Origin: Eisenbergiella tayi
GTDB taxonomy: Bacteria; Bacillota; Clostridia; Lachnospirales; Lachnospiraceae
Assembly: GCF_001881565.1 (NCBI RefSeq)
Contig: NZ_MPDJ01000012.1
Coordinates: 90,107 to 154,106, forward strand
Direction: 5' to 3'
DNA length: 64,000 bases
Positions within the stretch are counted from its first letter, which is position 1. Each line of letters begins with the position of its first letter. Shown here one piece after another: positions 14,279 to 23,078 of the stretch. The position numbers and the translations under genes are program-made. The notes beneath the pieces are model-generated. The model saw nothing but the letters and a program-made list of their open reading frames with translations, did not search any database and was not told the DNA's origin.

Positions 14279-15535
14279 ATGAACGTAAAAGAGAGATATG
14301 AATCCGCAAAAGAAATGTATGCGGCAGTGGGGGTAGATACGGACAAGGCCGTGGAAACTCTGGAGAAAATTGCAATTTCCATGCACTGCTGGCAGGGGGA
14401 TGACGTAACCGGTTTTGACCAGAAGGGGCCTCTTACCGGAGGAATCCAGGCTACCGGAAATTATCCCGGAAAGGCAAGGACACCGGAAGAGCTGATGGCG
14501 GATATTGATAAAGTATTCAGCCTGGTGCCCGGTAAGCATAAACTGAACCTGCATGCCAGCTATGCGATTTTTGAGGACGGCGAATTCGCGGACAGAGATA
14601 AGCTGGAGCCCAAACATTTTAAGAAATGGGTGGATTTTGCCAAAGAAAGAGGAATCGGCCTGGATTTCAACCCTACCTTCTTTTCACACAGCAAGGTAGT
14701 GGACGGACTCACTTTATCCAGCCCTATTGATGAAGTCCGCAGCTTCTGGATTGAGCATGGAAAAGCATGTGTCCGCATTTCCCAGTATTTTGCTGAGGAG
14801 CTCGGAATCCCCTGCGCCATGAATATCTGGATTCCTGACGGCTATAAGGATATCCCCGCAGACAGAATGGGCCCCAGAGCCAGATTTAAAGATTCCCTGG
14901 ATCAGATTTTATCCATTCCTTATGATAAATCCAAGGTACTGGTATGCCTGGAATCCAAGGTGTTCGGCATCGGACTGGAATCCTATACCGTAGGATCCAG
15001 TGAATTCACCATTAATTATGCAGCTAACAACGACATTATAAGCCTGATGGATAACGGACATTATCATCCTACGGAGCTTGTATCCGATAAGATTTCTTCC
15101 ATGCTTCTGTTTAATGAAAAAATTGCCCTTCATGTAACAAGGCCGGTACGCTGGGACAGCGACCATGTAGTGCTGTTTGATGATGAGACAAGGGAAATTG
15201 CAAAGGAAATCGTGAGAAATGATGCTATCGACCGTGTCCTTCTTGCCCTGGATTTCTTCGATGCCAGCATCAACCGTATTTCCGCATGGACGGTTGGCAT
15301 GAGAAATATGCAGAAAGCCCTTCTGTATGCCCTTGTTTCTCCGAATAAAAAATTCAAAGAGCTTCAGGATACCAATCAGTTTACCGAGCTGATGGCTATG
15401 CAGGAAGAAATGAAGATATATCCTTTCGGCGATGTATGGGATTATTTCTGCGAGAAGAACAATGTGCCTGTCAAAGGGGAATGGTTCAAAGAAGTGAAGA
15501 AGTATGAAGAGGAAGTTCTTTCTAAAAGAGCATAA
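14279..15535 (+). CDS. rhaA: L-rhamnose isomerase
   Basis: A 418-residue TIM-barrel isomerase converting L-rhamnose to L-rhamnulose. Characteristic segments include SMHCWQGDDVTGF, TGGIQATGNYPGKA, KLNLHASYAIF, GLDFNPTFFSHSKV, metal-binding region CLESKVFGIG, and DFFDASINRISAW. AAAGGAG precedes the ATG. The 121-bp gap after rhaB has no terminator, so rhaBA is one operon. No separate rhamnulose-1-phosphate aldolase gene is present. Confidence 0.97.
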   Translation: MNVKERYESAKEMYAAVGVDTDKAVETLEKIAISMHCWQGDDVTGFDQKGPLTGGIQATGNYPGKARTPEELMADIDKVFSLVPGKHKLNLHASYAIFEDGEFADRDKLEPKHFKKWVDFAKERGIGLDFNPTFFSHSKVVDGLTLSSPIDEVRSFWIEHGKACVRISQYFAEELGIPCAMNIWIPDGYKDIPADRMGPRARFKDSLDQILSIPYDKSKVLVCLESKVFGIGLESYTVGSSEFTINYAANNDIISLMDNGHYHPTELVSDKISSMLLFNEKIALHVTRPVRWDSDHVVLFDDETREIAKEIVRNDAIDRVLLALDFFDASINRISAWTVGMRNMQKALLYALVSPNKKFKELQDTNQFTELMAMQEEMKIYPFGDVWDYFCEKNNVPVKGEWFKEVKKYEEEVLSKRA

Positions 15536-15625
15536 GACATCAGGAGAATAACCTTGGGAATATCCGAAAAAAAGTATCTGGCAGGGTGAGGATATTTTTG
15601 CTTGATTTTAGGAGGATAAAGAGTA

Positions 15626-15659
15626 GGAGTACGAAGATAAAATCGTACTTCTATTTTTT
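15626..15659. terminator. Hairpin with T-tract downstream of rhaA
   Basis: AGTACGA (15628-15634) pairs with TCGTACT (15643-15649), extended by GG/TC with one wobble, then TATTTTTT. It lies about 90 bp past rhaA and could end the rhaBA transcript. A second, weaker stem (AATATCC/GGATATT) lies between 15560 and 15600. Confidence 0.6.
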
Positions 15660-15743
15660 ATCTTCAAGTTTCTTACAGATTTCTTTTACCTGAGACTGAC
15701 ATTTCTTTTCATCCAGGTTATATATAAGATTCAAGATGAGCAC
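15651..15743 (-). pseudogene. Possible gene remnant (30 codons, minus strand)
   Basis: A short minus-strand frame ending in TAG encodes a coding-like, Lys/Glu-rich amphipathic segment (LDEKKCQSQVKEICKKLEDK near the end). It has no ribosome site and a stop lies just upstream in frame. It may be the truncated 3' end of a gene lost when the neighbouring defence genes arrived. No family can be named. Confidence 0.25.
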
Positions 15744-15784
15744 GTAAAAAAAATACGATTAAGTATCGAAAGAGAGTAAAAAAC

Positions 15785-15813
15785 TTGCATTAAATTAGCG
15801 CGGATGGTATATT
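15785..15813 (+). promoter_or_regulatory. Promoter of the RloA-like gene
   Basis: TTGCAT (15785-15790), a 17-bp spacer and TATATT (15808-15813), 38 bp upstream of the ATPase start. The rest of the 15,536-15,850 gap is AT-rich and apart from the hairpin and the 30-codon remnant shows nothing recognisable. Confidence 0.65.
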
Positions 15814-15850
15814 ATAGTAAAAAGAAAGGTAATGCCATGGGAGGTCAGTT

Positions 15851-17020
15851 ATGCTTACGAAAATTACGATGAATAATTTTAAGTCCTTTAAAAATCAGAC
15901 GACAGTTGATCTCACGAAAACAAATTATACGGTTTTGCCTAAAAATGTATCAGAGAATGGTGTTCTGAAAGGGTGCATGTTTGTTGGGGCAAATGCTTCT
16001 GGTAAATCCAATATCATTCTTTCAGTGAAGCTGCTTCTGGATCTTTTGTTCTCAGAGAGAAGTATTAATTCCGGTATGTTTAAGTGCATGTTTGGAACGG
16101 GATATAGCTATTCGTTGGTTTATGATTTCCTGATTGATACAAAGAAGGTTAAGTATGCAATAGAAGTCGATACCAGAAAAGTTGGAATTACAGAAAAGTT
16201 GTATGTTGAGGATCAGCTTCTTTTGGACCGTATTGGAGTTTCTGCAAAGTCTTATATTGCTGAGAAAGCTGGGAATTTTTATGATGAAAGCGATGTAGGT
16301 AAGGATACTCTATTCCTTAGAACATTGTATTTTAATACAAAGTTTGCATCTAATAAGATTTTGGTTAAATGGATGGATTACCTCAAGAATTCTGTTTATA
16401 TCAATATGTTTGATCAGGTGATTCAATCCTACGGAAAAACAGATTTGTCCTTGGCTCAGTATTTGGATAGAGATGGATGTAATGAGATTAATGATTTTTT
16501 TACAGAGTATAATTTTGAGCAAAAGGTAGAGTACGCTCATTCAGCAGAAGGAACAAATTATAGAATTATAGCAGGAGATGATGAAAAGGAGAAATCGATT
16601 TTCTTCCGTAGAAAGGACGTGGATGTGCCGATTCCATTTGTAGAGGAATCCATGGGAAACCAGAATCTGCTCCGGTTGCTGCCGGCCTTTTTGTATGTTC
16701 TTAAAAAAGGGGGAATGCTTCTGATCGATGAGTTCTCCAGTGGCTTTCACAATCAGCTGGAAAGTTTGATGGTACGCTACTTTATGCAAAAATCAAAAAA
16801 TGCACAGATGATTTTTGTATCGCATTCTACGAATCTTTTGTCGAATTCTATTCTCCGGCCGGATCAGGAGTATACTGTGGAGTTTCATGGTAATGAAGGG
16901 AGTTCTATTCATAGAATTTCATCGGATCAGCCGCGTTCTGCTCAAAATGTGGAAAAGATGTATGTGAGTGGAGTGTTTGGCGGTATTCCTTTGTATCATG
17001 AGGTGGCGGATGAGAATTAA
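15851..17020 (+). CDS. AAA/ABC-type ATPase, RloA-like (AbiL-type defence candidate)
   Basis: A 389-residue AAA_15/AAA_21 ATPase. Walker A is FVGANASGKSN near residue 53, Walker B is GGMLLIDEFSSGFH near residue 295, and the switch histidine lies in IFVSHSTNLLSN. The N-terminal LTKITMNNFKSFKN is typical of SMC/OLD-like ATPases. It overlaps a TOPRIM gene of the RloB family, and this two-gene layout matches RloAB and AbiL-type phage-defence modules. Base composition is visibly more AT-rich than in rhaA or thiC, suggesting horizontal acquisition. Function in defence is inferred, not shown. Confidence 0.85.
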   Translation: MLTKITMNNFKSFKNQTTVDLTKTNYTVLPKNVSENGVLKGCMFVGANASGKSNIILSVKLLLDLLFSERSINSGMFKCMFGTGYSYSLVYDFLIDTKKVKYAIEVDTRKVGITEKLYVEDQLLLDRIGVSAKSYIAEKAGNFYDESDVGKDTLFLRTLYFNTKFASNKILVKWMDYLKNSVYINMFDQVIQSYGKTDLSLAQYLDRDGCNEINDFFTEYNFEQKVEYAHSAEGTNYRIIAGDDEKEKSIFFRRKDVDVPIPFVEESMGNQNLLRLLPAFLYVLKKGGMLLIDEFSSGFHNQLESLMVRYFMQKSKNAQMIFVSHSTNLLSNSILRPDQEYTVEFHGNEGSSIHRISSDQPRSAQNVEKMYVSGVFGGIPLYHEVADEN

Positions 17021-17768
17021 CAAAGAGAAACGAATTGGTCAGGTTCTGTTTATCGTAGAAGGCAGCAGTACAGAATTCAATTATCTGTATAAGATATTCT
17101 GCGGACTCTTGGGATATAGCTATGTTGCAAAGAAGCGAAATACGCCTGATTACTATGTAAAAGACAGCGATCCCTATTCAAGAGTGGCTGTTGTAAATAC
17201 GAGGGAAAGCAATATTCGGGATATTAGTGAGAATCCGAAGTATCTGGATGAAGTGTTTGATGTGCTGAGAGAACGATATCATTTTCCGGTGGAACAGTCG
17301 GCTATTTATTATTTATTTGACAGAGATCCTGAATCGAATACAAATATAGAACTGATTGAAAAGTATATTAAAATACTTGCAAATCCCTATGACAATGAAG
17401 ATGGGGAGCAGGCGGGGCAGTTGCTGTTGAGCTATCCGAGCATTGAAAGTTTTATAGTTTCTAACTTTATTGATGAAACCATAAATTTATATTTTGGTTT
17501 GGGCAAGGAAGTAAAAAATTACATCGGAAAAAATAAACAGATTCAGCTTAATAAAATTTCTGATAAAACGTTAATAAAAGCAGCATATGAGTTTATGAAT
17601 TATCTGACGGCAGAGGAAATTACATGGGATATTGATGACTTTGCACCTGCGAGTTTTGCTGTATTCACAAAGCAGGAAGCCAACTATTTATTAGGCGGCG
17701 GCTTCCGGTTATTTTCTATGCTGACACTGGCTTTATTCCAGATGGGAATTTTAGAGTTGGACAAGTAA
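17010..17768 (+). CDS. RloB-like TOPRIM-domain protein
   Basis: A 252-residue partner of the upstream ATPase. FIVEGSSTEFNYL gives the TOPRIM glutamate and YYLFDRDPESN the DxD motif, consistent with a metal-dependent nuclease or nucleotidyl-transfer fold, as in OLD-family and RloB proteins. YPSIESFIVSNF is a conserved later region. ATG 17010 is chosen because AGGTGG lies just upstream and the protein then starts at the conserved KRIGQVLFIVEG region; it overlaps the ATPase gene by 11 bases. Confidence 0.85.
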   Translation: MRINKEKRIGQVLFIVEGSSTEFNYLYKIFCGLLGYSYVAKKRNTPDYYVKDSDPYSRVAVVNTRESNIRDISENPKYLDEVFDVLRERYHFPVEQSAIYYLFDRDPESNTNIELIEKYIKILANPYDNEDGEQAGQLLLSYPSIESFIVSNFIDETINLYFGLGKEVKNYIGKNKQIQLNKISDKTLIKAAYEFMNYLTAEEITWDIDDFAPASFAVFTKQEANYLLGGGFRLFSMLTLALFQMGILELDK

Positions 17769-17801
17769 ATACAGGAATGAAGTAGTACTTTTCAAGCTCA
17801 T

Positions 17802-17830
17802 TTGACAAAGAATGGCAATCGTGATATGAT
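17802..17830 (+). promoter_or_regulatory. Promoter of the thiamine operon
   Basis: TTGACA (17802-17807), 17-bp spacer, TATGAT (17825-17830). It lies about 50 bp ahead of the TPP riboswitch. Confidence 0.8.
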
Positions 17831-17883
17831 TTCCAGCAGAAACAACAATCGGATCATTCCGAAGTTGTAAAATACATATGTTC

Positions 17884-18022
17884 AGGGGAGCTTGTGAGCA
17901 GGCTGAGAGGAAGTAATCCAACTTCGACCCTTAAACCTGATTTGGGTAATGCCAACGTAGGAAGAAGTGAGAAATCAGCTTATCGGCGGAGTATACCTAT
18001 ATGGGTATGCTCCGTTTTTTTT
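17884..18022 (+). ncRNA. TPP riboswitch (THI element) with terminator platform
   Basis: The aptamer shows the conserved blocks in order: GGGGAGC, GGCTGAGAGG, GACCC, AACCTGAT, GGGTAATGCC and CGTAGGAAG (17884-17972). The expression platform is an intrinsic terminator: CGGAGTATACC (17987-17997) against GGTATGCTCCG (18004-18014) with one mismatch, then eight T. TPP binding should therefore cause premature termination ahead of thiC. Confidence 0.95.
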
Positions 18023-18126
18023 CGTATGAAAGGAGTCCTGCCCGGAAGGGCGGCCGATGGCTTCCGGGCAGAAATACACAGGCATTCCCAACAGACAGGT
18101 CCCCGGACAGGAAAGAAGGAATAAGG

Positions 18127-19434
18127 ATGAATTATGCAACACAGATGGAAGCTGCACGCAGGGGGATTCTCACCGAAGAAATGAATGCCGTTGCGGCAAA
18201 AGAAAAAATTCCTGCAGCACAGCTTGTAAGCCTTATGGCGGAAGGAAAGATAATCATTCCCTGCAATAAGCGGCACAAATCACTGGAACCGAACGGACTT
18301 GGTTCTATGCTGAAGACTAAAATCAACGTGAACCTGGGAACCTCCAGAGACATGACGGATTTGGAAATGGAGTATGAAAAGGTACACAGAGCTGTGGAAA
18401 TGGGGGCGGAGGCCATTATGGATCTGAGTTCCTTCGGGGATACCCGGAAGTTCAGAAGGCACCTTACGGAGAATTGTCCGGCCATGATCGGTACGGTTCC
18501 CATTTATGACGCGGTGGTTTATTACCATAAGCCGCTGAAACAGATTACCGCCAGGGAATGGATTGATATTGTCAGGATGCATGCGGAGGACGGAGTGGAC
18601 TTCATGACAATCCATTGCGGCATTAACCGGGAAACAGCACATAAGTTCAAGAAGAACAAAAGGCTGACGAATATTGTTTCCAGAGGCGGTTCCATCATAT
18701 TTGCCTGGATGGAAATGACGGGGGAGGAAAATCCTTTTTACGAATTCTTCGATGAAATACTGGAAATCTGCCGGGAATATGACGTGACTTTGAGCCTGGG
18801 GGATGCCTGCCGTCCCGGCTGTCTCGCGGATGCTACGGATGCCTCCCAGATAGAAGAACTGATCACTCTGGGGGAATTGACGGAAAGAGCGTGGAAAAAA
18901 GCGGTTCAGGTTATGGTGGAGGGCCCCGGACATATGCCGCTGAATCAGATCGCCGCGAACATGGAAATCCAGAGGACTCTCTGTCATGGCGCACCTTTTT
19001 ATGTGCTGGGGCCGATAGTGACTGATGTCGCCCCGGGGTACGATCATATTACCGCCGCGATTGGCGGTGCTGCTGCGGCTGCTGCGGGGGCCTCGTTTCT
19101 GTGCTATGTGACCCCTGCCGAGCATCTGCGTCTTCCTGATGTGGAGGACGTGAAGGAGGGGATTATCGCCGCCAGGATTGCCGCCCATGCAGCGGATATC
19201 GCAAAAGGGGTTCCGGATGCCATGGAATGGGATAATTCCATGAGCGCGGCGAGAAAGAAGCTGGACTGGAAGGAAATGTTCCGGTTAGCCATGGATCCGG
19301 AAAAGGCGGAAAGATACCGGGAAACATCTATGCCGGAAAAAGAGGATACCTGCAGTATGTGCGGCAATTTCTGTGCAGTGAAAAATATGAACCGGATTCT
19401 TGATGGTGAGATCGTATCTATTTTTGAAGAGTAA
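18127..19434 (+). CDS. thiC: Phosphomethylpyrimidine synthase ThiC
   Basis: Radical SAM enzyme converting AIR to HMP-phosphate for the pyrimidine half of thiamine. The 435-residue protein has the ThiC core (SRGGSIIFAWMEM, LSLGDACRPGCLAD, QVMVEGPGHMPLNQI, GPIVTDVAPGYDHI) and a C-terminal cluster motif CSMCGNFC. It lacks the long N-terminal domain of proteobacterial ThiC, as usual in clostridia. ATG 18127, six bases after an AAGGA site, is preferred over in-frame starts inside the riboswitch terminator. Confidence 0.97.
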   Translation: MNYATQMEAARRGILTEEMNAVAAKEKIPAAQLVSLMAEGKIIIPCNKRHKSLEPNGLGSMLKTKINVNLGTSRDMTDLEMEYEKVHRAVEMGAEAIMDLSSFGDTRKFRRHLTENCPAMIGTVPIYDAVVYYHKPLKQITAREWIDIVRMHAEDGVDFMTIHCGINRETAHKFKKNKRLTNIVSRGGSIIFAWMEMTGEENPFYEFFDEILEICREYDVTLSLGDACRPGCLADATDASQIEELITLGELTERAWKKAVQVMVEGPGHMPLNQIAANMEIQRTLCHGAPFYVLGPIVTDVAPGYDHITAAIGGAAAAAAGASFLCYVTPAEHLRLPDVEDVKEGIIAARIAAHAADIAKGVPDAMEWDNSMSAARKKLDWKEMFRLAMDPEKAERYRETSMPEKEDTCSMCGNFCAVKNMNRILDGEIVSIFEE

Positions 19435-19451
19435 AAGGGAGGATGGGATAA

Positions 19452-20345
19452 ATGAAGAAGGGACAAAAGGAACTGGCTATATTGGTGGAAAGAGTGAGGG
19501 AACGGACACCTCTGATCCATAATATTACGAACTATGTTACCGTAAATGACTGTGCCAATATTCTGCTAGCCTGCGGCGGTTCACCTATCATGTCTGATGA
19601 ACTGCAGGAAGTGGAGGAAATTACATCCATATGCGGAGGCCTGCATATCAATATCGGGACATTAAATCAACGCACCATTCCGGCCATGAAGGCGGCCGGA
19701 AAAAAAGCGAACGCCTGCGGGCATCCGGTGCTTCTGGATCCGGTCGGGGCCGGGGCCAGCCGCCTGCGGACGGAAACGGCGGAGGAATTGCTGAAAGAAG
19801 TAAAATTTACAGCGATCCGGGGGAATATTTCCGAAATCAAAACCCTGGCCCTGGGAATGGGGACGACCAAAGGAGTGGATGCGGACAGTACGGACGCGGT
19901 GACGGATGCCACGCTGGAGGCGGCAGTCATATTTGCCGCAGAATTTGCCCAAAGGACCGGAGCCGTGGCAGCGATTACCGGTGCGGTGGATATTGTGACG
20001 GATGGCAGGGAGGCTTTTGTCATAAGCAACGGCCATCCCATGATGAGCAAGGTAACAGGTACCGGTTGTATGCTGTCCGCCATGATGACGGCTTATCTTA
20101 CGGCAAATCCTGACCATCCCCTGGAAGCAGCCGCAGCAGCGGTATGTGCCATGGGAATCGCAGGGGAACAGGCCTATAAGAGGCTCACACCACAGGAAGG
20201 CAACGCTGCCTATCGGAATCATATTATTGACGCCATATATCATATGGACGGGGAAACGCTGGAAAAAGAGGCGGAAGTACGGAAATATATATGGGAAAAG
20301 GATGGGATGAAGCCTGCTTCCGGGGAGGACAGCCATGAAATGTGA
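19452..20345 (+). CDS. thiM: Hydroxyethylthiazole kinase ThiM
   Basis: Phosphorylates hydroxyethylthiazole, the salvage route to the thiazole half of thiamine. The 297-residue ribokinase-fold protein shows TPLIHNITNYVTVNDCANILLA-type N-terminus (first residues PLIHNITNYV), GHPVLLDPVGAGASRLR and the C-terminal GTGCMLSAM catalytic motif. No thiG, thiS, thiF or thiH is present in the window, so the operon looks built for thiazole salvage with de novo pyrimidine synthesis. It overlaps the next gene by 11 bases. Confidence 0.95.
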   Translation: MKKGQKELAILVERVRERTPLIHNITNYVTVNDCANILLACGGSPIMSDELQEVEEITSICGGLHINIGTLNQRTIPAMKAAGKKANACGHPVLLDPVGAGASRLRTETAEELLKEVKFTAIRGNISEIKTLALGMGTTKGVDADSTDAVTDATLEAAVIFAAEFAQRTGAVAAITGAVDIVTDGREAFVISNGHPMMSKVTGTGCMLSAMMTAYLTANPDHPLEAAAAAVCAMGIAGEQAYKRLTPQEGNAAYRNHIIDAIYHMDGETLEKEAEVRKYIWEKDGMKPASGEDSHEM

Positions 20346-21639
20346 CAGAAAGACAATGCTTCTTTATGCGGTGACCGACCGGGCCTGGACAGGAGAAAAG
20401 ACACTGCTTACGCAGGTCGAGGAAGCGCTGGCAGGAGGTGTAACCTGTGTCCAGCTTCGTGAAAAGGATATGCCAAAGGAGCAGTTCCTGGAAGAAGCGG
20501 AGAGTATAAAAAGACTTTGCCATAAATATGGTGTCCCTTTTATAATTGACGATGATGTGGAGCTGGCCGTACGCTGCGGCGCGGACGGGATCCATGTGGG
20601 ACAGCATGATATGGAGGCAGGCGCGGTCCGCCGGAAAATCGGAGACGGCATGCTGCTGGGCGTATCAGTCCAGACTGTGGAACAGGCAGTGAAAGCCGAG
20701 AAAAAGGGAGCGGATTACCTTGGTGTGGGCGCTGTGTTTTCCACTTCCACGAAAACGGACGCACAGGAGGTTTCCCTGGATACCCTCCGGGAAATCTGCC
20801 GGGCGGTGTCCGTACCTGTCTGTGCAATCGGAGGGATACACAAAGGAAATATGCATTTGCTGCAGGATACGGGAATCGATGGGGTGGCTTTGGTGTCGGC
20901 CATCTTTTCCAGTCCCTGCATACAGAAGGAATGCAGGGAGCTGCGGGCCCTGGCAGAGAGACTGAAAAGGAAAGGGGCTATTTTTGATGCGGACGGAACC
21001 CTGCTGGATTCCATGTCTGTTTGGGATACCCTGGGTGAAAAATATCTGCGGAAAAAGGGTATTGTTCCGGAAAAGAACATCAGGGAAACAATAAAAAATA
21101 TGAGTCTTCCTCAGGCCGCGGTCTATTTTCAAACTGCTTATGGGATCGCGGATACAGAAGACAAGATTATAGAGGATATTAATGAAATAGCGGCATCCTT
21201 TTACATCAATGAGGTGAAGCTGAAGGAAGGCGTGAAAACGGTTCTGGACAAGCTGAAGCAGAAAAACGTAAAGATGTGTGTGGCGACGGCTACGGACAAA
21301 GGGCTGATTGAAAAGGCACTTGAGAGAAACGGAATCAGAGATTATTTTGAGGCTGTTCTCATCTGCACGGATGTGGGCGCGGGAAAGGATGAGCCGGTTA
21401 TCTTCCGTAAGGCCGGGCAGCTTCTCGGAACCGCAAAAGAGGATACCATTGTAATTGAAGATGCCCTGTATGCTGTTAAGACGGCGAAAGAGGATGGTTT
21501 CCCGGTGGCGGCTGTTTATGATCCGTCAGCAGAAAAGGAGGAACCGGATATCCGGGAGATCTCAGACTTCTACTTCCGGTCATTTAATGAAATGGAGAGT
21601 TATCTGAATGAAAAAAGTTCTTACGATAGCGGGCTCTGA
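20335..21639 (+). CDS. thiE: ThiE-HAD fusion: thiamine-phosphate synthase with HAD phosphatase
   Basis: A 434-residue two-domain protein. Residues 1-~210 are a ThiE TIM barrel (CVQLREKDMPKEQF, PFIIDDDVELAVRCGADGIHVGQ, GVSVQTVEQA, PVCAIGGI). From about residue 215 a HAD hydrolase begins with the nucleophile motif IFDADGTLLDSM, then VATATDKG and the metal-binding VIEDALYAV. ThiE makes thiamine monophosphate; HAD phosphatases clustered or fused with thiamine genes are known to dephosphorylate it. Since the window encodes thiamine pyrophosphokinase (24465-25112) and no ThiL, the fused HAD domain plausibly supplies the missing dephosphorylation. Confidence 0.94.
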   Translation: MKCDRKTMLLYAVTDRAWTGEKTLLTQVEEALAGGVTCVQLREKDMPKEQFLEEAESIKRLCHKYGVPFIIDDDVELAVRCGADGIHVGQHDMEAGAVRRKIGDGMLLGVSVQTVEQAVKAEKKGADYLGVGAVFSTSTKTDAQEVSLDTLREICRAVSVPVCAIGGIHKGNMHLLQDTGIDGVALVSAIFSSPCIQKECRELRALAERLKRKGAIFDADGTLLDSMSVWDTLGEKYLRKKGIVPEKNIRETIKNMSLPQAAVYFQTAYGIADTEDKIIEDINEIAASFYINEVKLKEGVKTVLDKLKQKNVKMCVATATDKGLIEKALERNGIRDYFEAVLICTDVGAGKDEPVIFRKAGQLLGTAKEDTIVIEDALYAVKTAKEDGFPVAAVYDPSAEKEEPDIREISDFYFRSFNEMESYLNEKSSYDSGL

Positions 21640-22462
21640 TCCCAGCGGCGGGGCAGGTATACAGGCAGATATAAAGACCATTACGGTACATGGCCTCTAT
21701 GCCAGCGCCGTTATAACCTCACTGACCGCACAGAACACCACAGGGGTATATGCGATTTCCGATGTGGAGCCGGATTTTATAGCCGCCCAGCTGGATTGTG
21801 TATTTTCCGATATTTTTCCTGATGCCGTAAAAATCGGCATGGTATCCGGGGAAGAAATATTGGAAGTAATCATGCATAAGCTGAAGCAATACCGGCCCGG
21901 CAATATCGTAATCGATCCGGTTATGGTATCCACCAGCGGCCGGGAGCTGCTTTCTTCCCGGGCGCTGAAGCTTATGGAAGCAAAATTGCTGCCCATGGGA
22001 ACTCTCATCACTCCCAATATCCCTGAAGCGGAGATTCTTACCGGTTTGTCTGTCAAAACCGAAGAGGATATGAAAAAGGCGGCAAAAGAGCTTGCTCTTC
22101 GGACAGGAGCTGCGGTATTGGTGAAAGGCGGGCACCGGAAGAGTGAAGCGGCGGATATTCTGTTCCGGGACGGCTGTTTTACCCGTTTTTCCTCTCCCCG
22201 GATAGATAATCCCAACACTCACGGTACGGGCTGCACCCTGTCATCTGCCGCGGCCTGTCATCTGGCGGAAGGAAAAAGCCCGGAGGAGAGCATAAAGCGG
22301 GCGAAAGAATATCTGAACGGCGCACTGAAGGCTAAGCTTGACCTGGGAAAAGGCAATGGGCCGCTTAACCATATGTATGCGGTAAAGCAGGAAGGCATAA
22401 AGGAAGAGGTGAAGGTGGATAGGATAAAGGAGTGCCCTGAATCAGGTATCCAGAACAAATAA
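21608..22462 (+). CDS. thiD: Hydroxymethylpyrimidine/phosphomethylpyrimidine kinase ThiD
   Basis: Ribokinase-fold kinase of 284 residues making HMP-PP: VLTIAGSDPSGGAGIQADIK at the N-terminus, VIDPVMVSTSG, TPNIPEAEILTG, VLVKGGHR and NTHGTGCTLSSAAAC with the catalytic residues. The C-terminal ~25 residues are Lys/Glu-rich and unlike the family core. The start lies 32 bases inside the ThiE-HAD gene, so translation is coupled. It ends in a 21-base convergent overlap with the metallopeptidase gene. Confidence 0.95.
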   Translation: MKKVLTIAGSDPSGGAGIQADIKTITVHGLYASAVITSLTAQNTTGVYAISDVEPDFIAAQLDCVFSDIFPDAVKIGMVSGEEILEVIMHKLKQYRPGNIVIDPVMVSTSGRELLSSRALKLMEAKLLPMGTLITPNIPEAEILTGLSVKTEEDMKKAAKELALRTGAAVLVKGGHRKSEAADILFRDGCFTRFSSPRIDNPNTHGTGCTLSSAAACHLAEGKSPEESIKRAKEYLNGALKAKLDLGKGNGPLNHMYAVKQEGIKEEVKVDRIKECPESGIQNK

Positions 22463-22927
22463 TTCCATCCCATGCTCCTTCAGCCATTTTTTCTGTTCTT
22501 TATAATCAGGCATTACTTCAGCCACCGCATTCCAGAAATTCCGGGAATGATCCATATGCTTCAAATGGCATAATTCATGGACAACAACGTAATCCAGCAC
22601 CTTGGGAGGGGCCATCATCAGGCGCCAGTTAAAGGAAAGGGTCCCGCGGCTGGAACAGCTGCCCCAGCGGGTGTGCTGCCCGCGTATGGTGATGCGGCTG
22701 TAGGTGCCGCCTGTAAATTGATGATAGTAAGACACTCTCATAGGAAAATAGGATGCCGCCGCCTGGCGGTATCTTTTTTCAAAGGCCTGTTTCTGGGAAA
22801 CGGTCATGTCAGCAGGAAAAGTAAGCATAATAACCTCGTTTTCTGTCTTAGGGCAGGGAATATCGGGCGGGCAGAACCATAAGGTCGGCAACACCGGGCC
22901 GTGAATTGTAACTAGGAAAATATACAA
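22442..22927 (-). CDS. YgjP-like (M48/DUF45) metallopeptidase
   Basis: A 161-residue zinc metallopeptidase-like protein. The zinc motif is VVHELCHLKHMDHSRNFW (HExxH with a third ligand downstream) and TRWGSCSSRGTLSFNWRL is the typical WGSC block of the YgjP/SprT-like family. It is shorter than most members, mainly at the N-terminus, and the start is uncertain; ATG 22927 has no strong ribosome site and an internal ATG exists at about residue 34. The substrate is unknown. Confidence 0.85.
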   Translation of the reverse strand: MYIFLVTIHGPVLPTLWFCPPDIPCPKTENEVIMLTFPADMTVSQKQAFEKRYRQAAASYFPMRVSYYHQFTGGTYSRITIRGQHTRWGSCSSRGTLSFNWRLMMAPPKVLDYVVVHELCHLKHMDHSRNFWNAVAEVMPDYKEQKKWLKEHGMELFVLDT

Positions 22928-23078
22928 TTATAGATTTTATCACAAAATCTTTTCATTTTGGGAAAAAATTGCTACAATAGATAAGAATGTATGTAAAGGA
23001 TGTATCCTGGGAAGTGTTTTTGGGGATCGTGATAAAAAAGAGAAAGGAAGGAATCCCCGGCACGAGGATGGAAAAAGA

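Noticed and set aside
17894..18124. A protein gene within the TPP riboswitch region and an extended ThiC N-terminus from 18001
   Set aside because: The sequence is fully explained by the aptamer and terminator; ThiC has a proper start at 18127.
18127..22462. A de novo thiazole pathway in the thi operon
   Set aside because: No thiG, thiS, thiF or thiH is present; only ThiM salvage is encoded here.
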